Shown piece after piece: positions 55,772-64,000 of a stretch of DNA of 64,000 nucleotides. This stretch comes from Photobacterium sp. TY1-4 (lineage in GTDB: Bacteria; Pseudomonadota; Gammaproteobacteria; Enterobacterales; Vibrionaceae): contig NZ_CP099734.1 of NCBI RefSeq assembly GCF_025398175.1, positions 310,001-374,000 on the forward strand. The letters run 5' to 3'. The notes under the pieces are model-generated. The model saw only the letters and a program-made list of their open reading frames with translations, ran no database searches and had not been told where the DNA came from. Position numbers and translations under genes: made by a program. Positions within the stretch are counted from its first letter, which is position 1; each line of letters opens with the position of its first letter.

Positions 55772-56584
55772 ATGGAGCAGAGTGAAGCGCTCGTTTCGAT
55801 CAAGAATATGACGTTCTCGCGGGGTGACCGCAAGATCTTTGATGATGTGACCCTGGAGGTGCCCAAAGGCAAGGTAACGGCCATTATGGGGCCGTCCGGG
55901 ATCGGCAAAACCACCTTGCTGCGCTTGATTGGCGGTCAGCTTCAGCCGGATAGCGGCGAGATTTGGTTCGAGCACTGGAACATTCCGGCGCTGGGGCGCA
56001 GTGAGTTGTACCGGGCCCGAAACAAGATGGGGATGTTGTTTCAATCCGGCGCCCTGTTTACGGACATGAATGTGTTCGACAATGTCGCGTTTCCGCTACG
56101 TGAGCACACGCAGCTCCCGGAGGATTTACTCCATACTCTGGTGCTATTGAAGCTGGAAGCTGTCGGGTTACGTGGCGCCGCCCGGCTGATGCCGAGTGAA
56201 TTGTCCGGCGGCATGGCCCGGCGGGCGGCGCTGGCCCGCTCGATTGCCCTGGACCCGGAGCTGATCATGTATGACGAGCCGTTTGTCGGCCAGGACCCGA
56301 TCAACATGGGCATGTTGGTCAAATTGATCCGGGATCTCAACCGGGCGCTCGGAATTACTTCGATGATCGTCTCTCACGATGTGTTGGAGGTGATGAGTAT
56401 TGCCGATCATGTTTACTTGCTGTCCGGCGGCAAGATTATCGGCCGGGGATCGCCGGACGAGCTGCGGGCAAACCCGGATCCCCAGGTCAGGCAGTTTCTT
56501 GACGGGAAGGCTGACGGCCCGGTGCCGTTTCACTATCCGGCCCGGGAACTGGCGGAAGATATCTTTGCCGGTTCCCAAGCTTAG
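55772..56584 (+). CDS. mlaF: Phospholipid retrograde-transport ATPase MlaF
   Basis: MlaF is the ATPase of the MlaFEDB transporter that keeps phospholipids out of the outer leaflet of the outer membrane. The 270-residue protein has Walker A GPSGIGKT at 40-47, signature LSGGMARR, Walker B LIMYDEPF. ATG 55772 (MEQSEALVSI) matches the E. coli start and length and has GGA at five bases; the frame is open to 55730 with a poorer site. Confidence 0.95.
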   Translation: MEQSEALVSIKNMTFSRGDRKIFDDVTLEVPKGKVTAIMGPSGIGKTTLLRLIGGQLQPDSGEIWFEHWNIPALGRSELYRARNKMGMLFQSGALFTDMNVFDNVAFPLREHTQLPEDLLHTLVLLKLEAVGLRGAARLMPSELSGGMARRAALARSIALDPELIMYDEPFVGQDPINMGMLVKLIRDLNRALGITSMIVSHDVLEVMSIADHVYLLSGGKIIGRGSPDELRANPDPQVRQFLDGKADGPVPFHYPARELAEDIFAGSQA

Positions 56585-56652
56585 AGGCCGTTGCCATCGT
56601 CGTGGGGAACCGGCAGACGAACACGCAGAATGAATAAGGGTATACATTAGAT

Positions 56653-57435
56653 ATGATCGCGGATTTTATTGCCCGACAGGGACGCCGGGGGATTGCCCAG
56701 TGCCAGACCGTCGGGCGTGCCAGCCTGTTGCTTTACGGCGCGCTGGTGAGCAAACCCCAGCCGAGAAGAATGTTCCCGCTGCTCATGAAGCAGTTGTACT
56801 CGGTGGGCGTGTTGTCGGTCGCCATTATCCTGGTATCGGGGTTGTTTATCGGGATGGTGCTGAGCCTGCAAGGCTACATCGTACTGATTGATTTCGGCGC
56901 TGAAACCAGTTTGGGCCAGATGGTCGCACTGTCACTGCTACGGGAGCTCGGGCCGGTGGTGACCGCGTTGCTGTTTGCCGGACGTGCCGGTTCGGCATTG
57001 ACGGCGGAAATCGGCCTGCTCAAAGCCTCCGAGCAGCTCTCCAGCATGGAAATGATGGCGGTCGATCCGCTGCGTCAAGTCATTGCGCCGCGCTTCTGGG
57101 CCGGGGTGATATCCATGCCGTTTTTAACGATGCTGTTTTGTGCCGTCGGGATCTGGGGCGGTGAATTGGTCGGCGTGAACTGGAAAGGGATCGATTACGG
57201 CAGTTTCTGGTCAGTCATGCAGTCTTCGGTCGAGCTGGGATATGATATCGGAAACAGCATTATTAAAGCGGTGGTGTTTGCGATCACGGTGACCTGGATT
57301 GCGGTCTTCAACGGGTATGACGCGATGCCGACGTCGGAAGGCATCAGCCGGGCCACAACAAAAACGGTGGTGAATTCGTCACTGGCCGTTTTGGGATTGG
57401 ATTTCGTGCTGACGGCCCTGATGTTTGGGAACTAA
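56653..57435 (+). CDS. mlaE: Phospholipid transporter permease MlaE
   Basis: MlaE is the membrane permease of the Mla ABC transporter. The 260-residue protein has five or six helices and the conserved core [12 protein letters not shown] with [16 protein letters not shown], ending [14 protein letters not shown] as in E. coli. It begins 68 bases after mlaF with a weak ribosome site. Confidence 0.96.
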   Translation: MIADFIARQGRRGIAQCQTVGRASLLLYGALVSKPQPRRMFPLLMKQLYSVGVLSVAIILVSGLFIGMVLSLQGYIVLIDFGAETSLGQMVALSLLRELGPVVTALLFAGRAGSALTAEIGLLKASEQLSSMEMMAVDPLRQVIAPRFWAGVISMPFLTMLFCAVGIWGGELVGVNWKGIDYGSFWSVMQSSVELGYDIGNSIIKAVVFAITVTWIAVFNGYDAMPTSEGISRATTKTVVNSSLAVLGLDFVLTALMFGN

Positions 57436-57473
57436 CGGGTGCTCGGCAACACAAGTAATGTGGGATGAAACGA

Positions 57474-57950
57474 ATGCAACAGATAAAAAAATTAGAACTG
57501 TGGGTCGGGGCATTTATGCTGGCCGGGTTTGCCGCCATCTTGATGCTGATCTTCAAGGTCGCGGATGTTCAGAGTCTGGGGAACGGCGAGTCGTACACCC
57601 TCAAGGCGCAGTTTGACAATATCGGTGGCCTGAAAGTGCGCTCCCCGATCAAAGTCGGTGGGGTGACTGTGGGGAAAGTTACCGCGATCACGCTTGATAC
57701 CGACACCTATGTCCCCGTGGTGACCCTGTCGATTGAGAAGCGCTTCGGTTACTTTCCAGAAACCAGTTCGGCTGCCATCCTTACTTCAGGCCTACTGGGC
57801 GAACAGTATCTTGGGATTGAACCGGGATTTGTGGAAGAAGGGATCGAGATGCTCACCGACGGTGCTTTGATCCAGGACACCAAATCCGCATTGGTACTGG
57901 AAGATATGATTGGTCAGGTGCTCTACAGCATCGGCGGCGAGAATAAATAA
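57474..57950 (+). CDS. mlaD: Phospholipid-binding MCE protein MlaD
   Basis: MlaD forms a hexameric ring on the periplasmic face of MlaFEDB. The 158-residue protein has one N-terminal transmembrane helix and an MCE domain (FDNIGGLKVRSPIKVGGVTVG; TSGLLGEQYLGIEPGF), and ends soon after VLEDMIGQVLY, shorter than E. coli MlaD. ATG 57474 is chosen over 57465 because GGGA then has eight-base spacing and the N-terminus MQQIKKLELWVG fits the family. Confidence 0.94.
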   Translation: MQQIKKLELWVGAFMLAGFAAILMLIFKVADVQSLGNGESYTLKAQFDNIGGLKVRSPIKVGGVTVGKVTAITLDTDTYVPVVTLSIEKRFGYFPETSSAAILTSGLLGEQYLGIEPGFVEEGIEMLTDGALIQDTKSALVLEDMIGQVLYSIGGENK

Positions 57951-57962
57951 AAAGGGGATATG

Positions 57963-58607
57963 ATGAAATTGTTTCGAGTTTTGCTGGTTGCTTTGCTGGC
58001 GCTGCCGTTGGTTGCCCTGGCGGCTCCTGTCGATAAAACAGACCCGTATCATTTGATCCAGGTGGTGTCGCAACAGACCTTTGATCGCCTGAAGGCGCAA
58101 CAGGATCAGATCCAGCGTAACCCGGAGTTGCTGCGCGGCGTAGTACGCCAGGAACTCTTGCCTTACATTAATACCCGCTACGCGGCTTATAAGGTGCTGG
58201 GGCCGAACCTGAAGAAAACCACAGCGGACCAGCGCAACAACTTTGTCAATGCCTTTACCGATTACCTGGTTGCGTCTTATGCTCAGGTGCTGACCCAGTA
58301 TACGGATCAGGATATTCGGATCGAATCGCCCCAGAAAATCCCGGCGGGCCGCACCATTGTTTCTGTCCGGGTGGATATCCTCGGGGGCAGCCGCCCACCC
58401 ATCCGCCTCGATTTCAAACTGCGTAAGAACGAGAAAACCAGCGAGTGGCAGGCGTATGACATGGTCGCTGAAGGGGTGAGCATGATCTCGACCAAACAAA
58501 GCGAGTGGAGCGGCCAGCTGCGCAACGAGGGCGTGGACGCCGTGACAGCCAACCTGCGTGGACTTGCGGCGAAGCCTATTCGCCGTGAGGACAGTGCAAA
58601 TGAGTAA
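57963..58607 (+). CDS. mlaC: Periplasmic phospholipid shuttle MlaC
   Basis: MlaC ferries phospholipid between the outer-membrane MlaA complex and MlaFEDB. The 214-residue protein has a signal peptide (cleavage near ALA-APVDK, residue 20) and the MlaC fold (PYHLIQVVSQQTFDRL; YAQVLTQYTDQDI). ATG 57963 has AGGGG at five bases; the ATG just before is too close. Its 3' end overlaps mlaB by eight bases. Confidence 0.94.
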   Translation: MKLFRVLLVALLALPLVALAAPVDKTDPYHLIQVVSQQTFDRLKAQQDQIQRNPELLRGVVRQELLPYINTRYAAYKVLGPNLKKTTADQRNNFVNAFTDYLVASYAQVLTQYTDQDIRIESPQKIPAGRTIVSVRVDILGGSRPPIRLDFKLRKNEKTSEWQAYDMVAEGVSMISTKQSEWSGQLRNEGVDAVTANLRGLAAKPIRREDSANE

Positions 58608-58911
58608 GCCGAAGATTGAGTGGCAGGTTCAGGAAAATGGCCATTACAGCTTGTCAGGAACGCTGGAACGTGACACAGTTCCAGCTTTTTGGCGGCAACG
58701 GCATGAATGGATGCCGCGTGAGTCTCAGGTTCAGCTCGATCTGCGTGCTGTGACCCGGGTGGATTCCGCGGGGATGGTCATGCTGCTTCATATTTATCAA
58801 CAGCTCAGCAGTAACGGCAGTGAACTGACCCTATTGCATGTGCCGGAACAGCTGGTCACTTTGCTCCGCCTGAGTCATGTCGAATCAATGTTAGCTGCGT
58901 GTATTGCCTAA
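58600..58911 (+). CDS. mlaB: STAS-domain protein MlaB
   Basis: MlaB is the small cytoplasmic STAS subunit that stabilises MlaF. The 103-residue protein has the STAS core LDLRAVTRVDSAGMVMLLHIY, with the conserved serine. ATG 58600 lies within the mlaC end and has GAGGA at eight bases. Confidence 0.93.
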   Translation: MSKPKIEWQVQENGHYSLSGTLERDTVPAFWRQRHEWMPRESQVQLDLRAVTRVDSAGMVMLLHIYQQLSSNGSELTLLHVPEQLVTLLRLSHVESMLAACIA

Positions 58912-58931
58912 GCAGTGAAAGAGGATAGCTT

Positions 58932-60457
<1,526 letters not shown>

Positions 60458-60474
60458 ATTGCTGCCCTGACCCT

Positions 60475-60504
60475 AAAAAACCAGCCATATGGCTGGTTTT
60501 TTTG
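60475..60504. terminator. Bidirectional terminator between murA and degS
   Basis: CCAGCCATATGGCTGG, a perfect palindrome, is flanked by A6 and T7, so it can serve both converging transcripts. Confidence 0.93.
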
Positions 60505-60531
60505 TATGCGGGTTCGGGGCGGTCTTGGGGG

Positions 60532-61599
60532 TTAGTACACGTTGGGCTCGTCGGCGATTAGCACCGACAGGGTCAGCGGCTTGCCGTTGCGTAGCACCTT
60601 CATTTCGACCTGGTTGCCCGGGCGCAGCTCGGTCACAATATCGAGGACGTTGCGCCGATCGGTGACTTTTCGGCCGTCAATTTCAATCAGGATATCCTGG
60701 ACCTGAAATCCGGCCTGGGCGGCCGGACCGTTTGGATCCATGCCGGTGACGATAATACCGCTGATCTGATCGGCATCATACAGCCGGGCCATCACCGGGT
60801 TAACATCGCGGGCTTCGATGCCGATATAGCCGCGGATCACCCGGCCGTCGGCAATCAGCTTGTTCATGATTTTCTGCGTCAGCTCATAGGGAATGGCAAA
60901 AGAAATGCCATAGGTTTCGATATCGGTGGCCTGCTGGAACGAGGCGGTATTGATCCCGACCAGCTCGCCCCGGGTATTGACCAGGGCACCACCGGAGTTC
61001 CCTTCATTGATGGCCGCATCGGTTTGCAGGAAATCCTGGCGGCCGTAAAAGCTCATCCCGGAGCGGCCGGTGGCAGAAATGATGCCGTAGGTGGTGGTCT
61101 GGCCCAGATTATAGGGATTCCCAATCGCCAGGACCACGTCTCCGACGGCAGGTTGGTAGGTCTCATTGAGCGGGATCACCGGCAGGTTTTCGGCCTGGAT
61201 TTTCAGAACCGCTAAGTCCGTCCGGCGATCTTTACCGATCAGCTGCGCGGTAAAAATCCGGCCGTCCTGCAGCGCGGCAATCACCTGATCGGCCTCCGCC
61301 ACCACATGGTAGTTGGTGACGATATATCCCTTATTGCTCATAATGACCCCGGAGCCCAGTCCCTGGGTGCTGAGCTTCAGGCGATCGGAGGCGTTGTAGC
61401 GGCGGTTGTAGATATTGACGACTGCCGGCGAGGCACGCCGGACGGCATAGTTATAGGAGAGTTGGGCTTGATCCGTTTCCAGCGGCGCGAAATGCGTCGG
61501 GGCCGGGGTCATCTGGGTACGCAGGTCGGGAAAGATGACCAGCAACGCAAGAGCTGTGACGACGCCAAGGACAATGGATCGACGAAAAAAAGCCAGCAT
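60532..61599 (-). CDS. degS: Outer-membrane stress sensor protease DegS
   Basis: DegS senses unfolded outer-membrane proteins through its PDZ domain and cuts RseA, starting the sigma-E response. The 355-residue protein has an N-terminal membrane anchor (SIVLGVVTALALLVIFP), the trypsin-like triad His98, Asp128, Ser202 (NEGNSGGAL), and one PDZ domain at the C-terminus. GGGAG precedes the ATG. It follows degQ on the same strand after 172 bases. Confidence 0.96.
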   Translation of the reverse strand: MLAFFRRSIVLGVVTALALLVIFPDLRTQMTPAPTHFAPLETDQAQLSYNYAVRRASPAVVNIYNRRYNASDRLKLSTQGLGSGVIMSNKGYIVTNYHVVAEADQVIAALQDGRIFTAQLIGKDRRTDLAVLKIQAENLPVIPLNETYQPAVGDVVLAIGNPYNLGQTTTYGIISATGRSGMSFYGRQDFLQTDAAINEGNSGGALVNTRGELVGINTASFQQATDIETYGISFAIPYELTQKIMNKLIADGRVIRGYIGIEARDVNPVMARLYDADQISGIIVTGMDPNGPAAQAGFQVQDILIEIDGRKVTDRRNVLDIVTELRPGNQVEMKVLRNGKPLTLSVLIADEPNVY

Positions 61600-61742
61600 G
61601 CCTGCTCCCTAAAACCAAAAAAAGCGCCGCGACGCAATAAAATACGAGTAATTTGGTCGAGGATATCATTACCGGCAGCAGATACCAAACTGAAGCCGCC
61701 GTGCGGGAAAGCGGTGTGGATGGCTTGGGATTTTCGGAGAAG

Positions 61743-61766
61743 AGTCGGACCGTTTCCGGCCCGACT
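61743..61766 (-). terminator. Hairpin after degQ
   Basis: On the minus strand AGTCGG...CCGACT with inner GCC/GGT pairing and a GGAAAC loop lies six bases after the degQ stop. There is no T-tract, so it may only attenuate read-through into degS. Confidence 0.45.
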
Positions 61767-61771
61767 GGTGT

Positions 61772-63139
61772 TTAGCGGATGATCAGATACTGCACGTTAT
61801 TGCCGCGCTTAACTTCCAGCGCCAGCACGTTTGGATTTTTCTCCAGCGCCTTGCGCAGCTCACCCAGGTTGCGGACCGGCTGGCGGTTCAGGCCGAGGAT
61901 AATATCGCCTTGCTCCAGGCCGTAGCGGGCCGCGATGGACTGCTCTTCCAGGCGGGTGACTTTGACCCCCTTTACTCCGTCTTCGGCTGAAGTGTTGGCA
62001 AACTCAGCACCGGCGAGGCGTTCGTGGAGGTTCTCTGCCTTGACCTTATTCTGGTTGGCCGCTTGCAGCACCACATCGACCGTCCGGGATTCCCCGTCGC
62101 GGACAATGCCCAATGCTGCTTTCTTGCCGGCGCCCAGCGTGGCGATTTTCGCCCGCAGCTCACTAAAGGTGCGGATCTGTTTACCGTTGACCGAGACAAT
62201 AATATCACCGGCTTTCAGTCCGGATTTTTCAGCCGCCGAGTCCGGGATCACTTGGTTGATGAAGGCGCCGTGGTTGGTCTCATAGCCGAAGGCTTCCGCC
62301 AGTTCGGTGGTGAGCTCGCCCCCGAGCACGCCCAATACGCCCCGTTTCACTTCACCGAATTCCAGGATCTGCTCGGTCAGGCTTTTGACCATATTGACCG
62401 GAATGGCAAAGCCGATCCCGACGTTGCCGCCGTTCGGGCCGAGAATCGCGGTGTTGATCCCGACCAGCTCCCCGTTGAGGTTGATCAGGGCGCCGCCGGA
62501 GTTACCGCTGTTGATGGCGGCGTCGGTCTGGATAAAGTTCTCGAAGTTCTCAATGTTCAGGCCGCTGCGGCCCAGCGCGGAAATAATCCCGGACGTCACG
62601 GTTTGGCCTAAGCCGAACGGGTTCCCGATAGCCACGGCAAAATCCCCGACCCGCAGGTTATCTGAGTTGGCCAGCTTAATGGCAGTCAGGTTCTTGGTTT
62701 TTTCGATTTTCAGCAGCGCGATATCGGACATCTCGTCGCTGCCGATCAGCTCGGCACTGACTTCACGGCCATCATACAGCTGGACAGCGATTTTATCGGC
62801 ACCGTTGATCACGTGATGGTTGGTGACGATATAGCCCTGATCGGCATCAATGATCACCCCGGATCCCAGGCCGCGAAACGGACGCTCCTGCAGTTGCTCG
62901 GTTGGGAATTCAGGGCCGAAGAAAAAACGGAAGGTTTCCGGCAAGCGTTGCCGGGAGACCTGACGGCCTTCGATGGCGATGCTGACCACGGCGGGGGTGA
63001 CGTTTTCCAGCATCGGGGCCAGGCTGGGCAATTGTTGGCTGCTGACGGCCTGGGGGAGTGCTGCGGTGGCGGTCACCGGGACCAGGACAGAACTGATACT
63101 TAATGCGATTGCACTTAATACAAGCAAAGGTTTTTTCAT
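61772..63139 (-). CDS. degQ: Periplasmic serine endoprotease DegQ
   Basis: DegQ degrades or holds misfolded periplasmic proteins. The 455-residue protein has a signal peptide (residues 1-27, ending TATA-ALPQ), triad His109, Asp139, Ser214 (NSGNSGGAL), a short LA loop (about 57-87) typical of DegQ rather than DegP, and two PDZ domains. ATG at 63137-63139 has CCGGAG ten bases upstream; the frame is open to 63175, but that would precede the signal peptide. Confidence 0.95.
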   Translation of the reverse strand: MKKPLLVLSAIALSISSVLVPVTATAALPQAVSSQQLPSLAPMLENVTPAVVSIAIEGRQVSRQRLPETFRFFFGPEFPTEQLQERPFRGLGSGVIIDADQGYIVTNHHVINGADKIAVQLYDGREVSAELIGSDEMSDIALLKIEKTKNLTAIKLANSDNLRVGDFAVAIGNPFGLGQTVTSGIISALGRSGLNIENFENFIQTDAAINSGNSGGALINLNGELVGINTAILGPNGGNVGIGFAIPVNMVKSLTEQILEFGEVKRGVLGVLGGELTTELAEAFGYETNHGAFINQVIPDSAAEKSGLKAGDIIVSVNGKQIRTFSELRAKIATLGAGKKAALGIVRDGESRTVDVVLQAANQNKVKAENLHERLAGAEFANTSAEDGVKGVKVTRLEEQSIAARYGLEQGDIILGLNRQPVRNLGELRKALEKNPNVLALEVKRGNNVQYLIIR

Positions 63140-63183
63140 TATGACTAAACTCCGGTTTACGAGTAGAAGTACCATTCCATGTG

Positions 63184-63212
63184 ACTATAAATAGTGATGA
63201 ATCAATCACCAA
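63184..63212 (-). promoter_or_regulatory. Probable promoter of degQ
   Basis: On the minus strand TTGGTG (63207-63212) and TATAGT (63184-63189) are separated by 17 bases, 45 bases before the degQ ATG. This is a sigma-70 type; I see no clear sigma-E (GAACTT) element. Confidence 0.55.
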
Positions 63213-63267
63213 GCATTGGAACCAGTATTTGCTCTGACTTGAAAACCGGGGTTTAGTTCCAGAAAAA

Positions 63268-63705
63268 CTAACTGGCTTTGGTGGCTTCCAGTTTCTCCGG
63301 GGTGTCGACTGATTCCGGCTCACCCTTTAACAGGCCGCTGGCACCGTTGGCGTAGTCGCGTGGCGGTGCGGCAGTCTCCCCGCTGTCGGCAACCGGCATC
63401 AGGGTGCTGATGCGGCGGGCAAACGGGTTGTCCTGCTCCGGCAGATTCGGCATCAGCTCGGTAGAGGTTTTGGCCATGTGCTCATACAGCTTGCTGTAGT
63501 CTTTGGCGATGTTGTCCAGCAGTTCCGCGCTGCGGGCAAAATGGTCGACCAGCTCCTGGCGGAACTGCTCCAGTTCGTACTTAGACTTGTCCAGGTCTTT
63601 TTTCAGCTCTTTTTGCTGTTGCAGGCTTTTGTTGCCCAGTCGCGCAGCAAAACCGCCGACAATGGCACCGGCGGCAAAAATCAGAAGCGCATAAATCCAA
63701 GCCAT
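63268..63705 (-). CDS. zapG: ZapG (YhcB), membrane-anchored cell-division and envelope factor
   Basis: ZapG/YhcB is a DUF1043 protein associated with the divisome and with coordinating envelope growth. The 145-residue protein has one N-terminal transmembrane helix (residues 3-22), a coiled coil (about 25-75), the conserved YSKLYEHMAKTSTELMP and NPFARR motifs, and a disordered tail. AAGGAG lies six bases before the ATG. It is divergent from zapE, as in E. coli. I found no firm promoter in the 63706-63940 gap. Confidence 0.95.
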   Translation of the reverse strand: MAWIYALLIFAAGAIVGGFAARLGNKSLQQQKELKKDLDKSKYELEQFRQELVDHFARSAELLDNIAKDYSKLYEHMAKTSTELMPNLPEQDNPFARRISTLMPVADSGETAAPPRDYANGASGLLKGEPESVDTPEKLEATKAS

Positions 63706-63940
63706 GGAAAACTCCTTGTGGTTACTATCAATACCAGATGACAGCCGGCCATGCTGTTTGTTGGCGCGCCGAGAGCGACGTACCTGCCGGCATATGGGTT
63801 GTTGTTATCGTCATCGCTGGGGGAAGCCCTTGCTGAGTCACAAATCAATAACCCTGTTTCGTATCGTTACTATACATGCACAAACCGGGGCATGGTACTA
63901 TCCGATGCCAAAGATGGGATCAAAAGAGTTACAGCAACGG

Positions 63941-64000
63941 ATGACGCCACAGCAAAAATACCAGCAAGACCTTCAGCGTGAAGAGTTCATCGCCGATCCG
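63941..64000 (+). CDS. zapE: ZapE (AFG1-like ATPase), first 20 codons only
   Basis: The reading frame MTPQQKYQQDLQREEFIADP matches the remembered start of Vibrio ZapE, a divisome ATPase of the AFG1 family, and the position divergent from zapG is conserved in E. coli. The gene runs off the right edge before any catalytic motif. In-frame ATGs at 63905 and 63914 are alternative starts; none has a good ribosome site, and homology favours 63941. Confidence 0.75.
   Translation, partial: MTPQQKYQQDLQREEFIADP

Noticed and set aside
63751..63981. 76-codon plus-strand frame near the right edge
   Set aside because: It overlaps zapE in another frame and has no homology I recognise.

Overview
This window is a stretch of ordinary chromosome from a gamma-proteobacterium of the family Vibrionaceae. 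The evidence is a complete mannose-sensitive haemagglutinin (MSHA) type IV pilus locus with the Vibrio gene order (csrD/mshH-mshI-J-K-L-M-N-E-G-F-B-A-C-D-O-P-Q) lying directly upstream of mreBCD, and a metH-lysC-aminotransferase-pglL-uvrA block that I recall in the same order in Vibrio cholerae. The DNA is visibly G+C-rich (mid to upper 50s % by eye, not counted). That is high for Vibrio and would suit a high-G+C Photobacterium or a relative, but I cannot fix the genus. I saw no tRNA, rRNA, insertion sequence, prophage, CRISPR array or plasmid gene.

Layout. 1-6.3 kb: amino-acid metabolism (3' part of metH; lysC with a lysine riboswitch; a class-V aminotransferase). 6.3-8.1 kb: a PglL-type O-oligosaccharyltransferase. 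8.2-13 kb: DNA repair (uvrA and ssb, divergent, with two LexA-box candidates between them) and a LysR regulator. 13.2-32.6 kb: csrD and the MSHA locus, as an assembly block (mshI to mshF) followed by a pilin and tip block (mshB to mshQ). 32.7-43.5 kb: cell shape and surroundings (mreBCD, maf, rng, yhdP, a nitrilase, tldD). 43.7-47.3 kb: darP, pmbA (the TldD partner) and mgtE. 47.6-55.4 kb, minus strand: npr-rapZ-ptsN-hpf-rpoN-lptB-lptA-lptC-kdsD/kdsC-yrbG, which joins the nitrogen PTS and sigma-54 to lipopolysaccharide transport and Kdo synthesis. 55.8-60.5 kb, plus strand: mlaFEDCB-ibaG-murA (outer-membrane lipid asymmetry and the first step of peptidoglycan synthesis). 60.5-64 kb: degS, degQ, zapG, and the first codons of zapE at the right edge.

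Much of the window serves the cell envelope: pilus assembly, possible pilin glycosylation, cell shape, LPS and phospholipid transport, peptidoglycan precursor supply and periplasmic quality control. I found no clear novel multi-gene system. The least ordinary signals are small. Imperfect tandem repeats span or directly follow the stop codons of metH, lysC and darP; in darP they encode in-frame hexapeptide repeats beyond the stop. A strong double hairpin lies between mshA and mshC. Three phased TGACG repeats lie ahead of mshB. There is a second LexA-box candidate ahead of ssb, and a REP-like palindrome cluster after pmbA. Start codons were chosen from Shine-Dalgarno spacing and remembered family N-termini, and differ from the longest possible frame in many genes.
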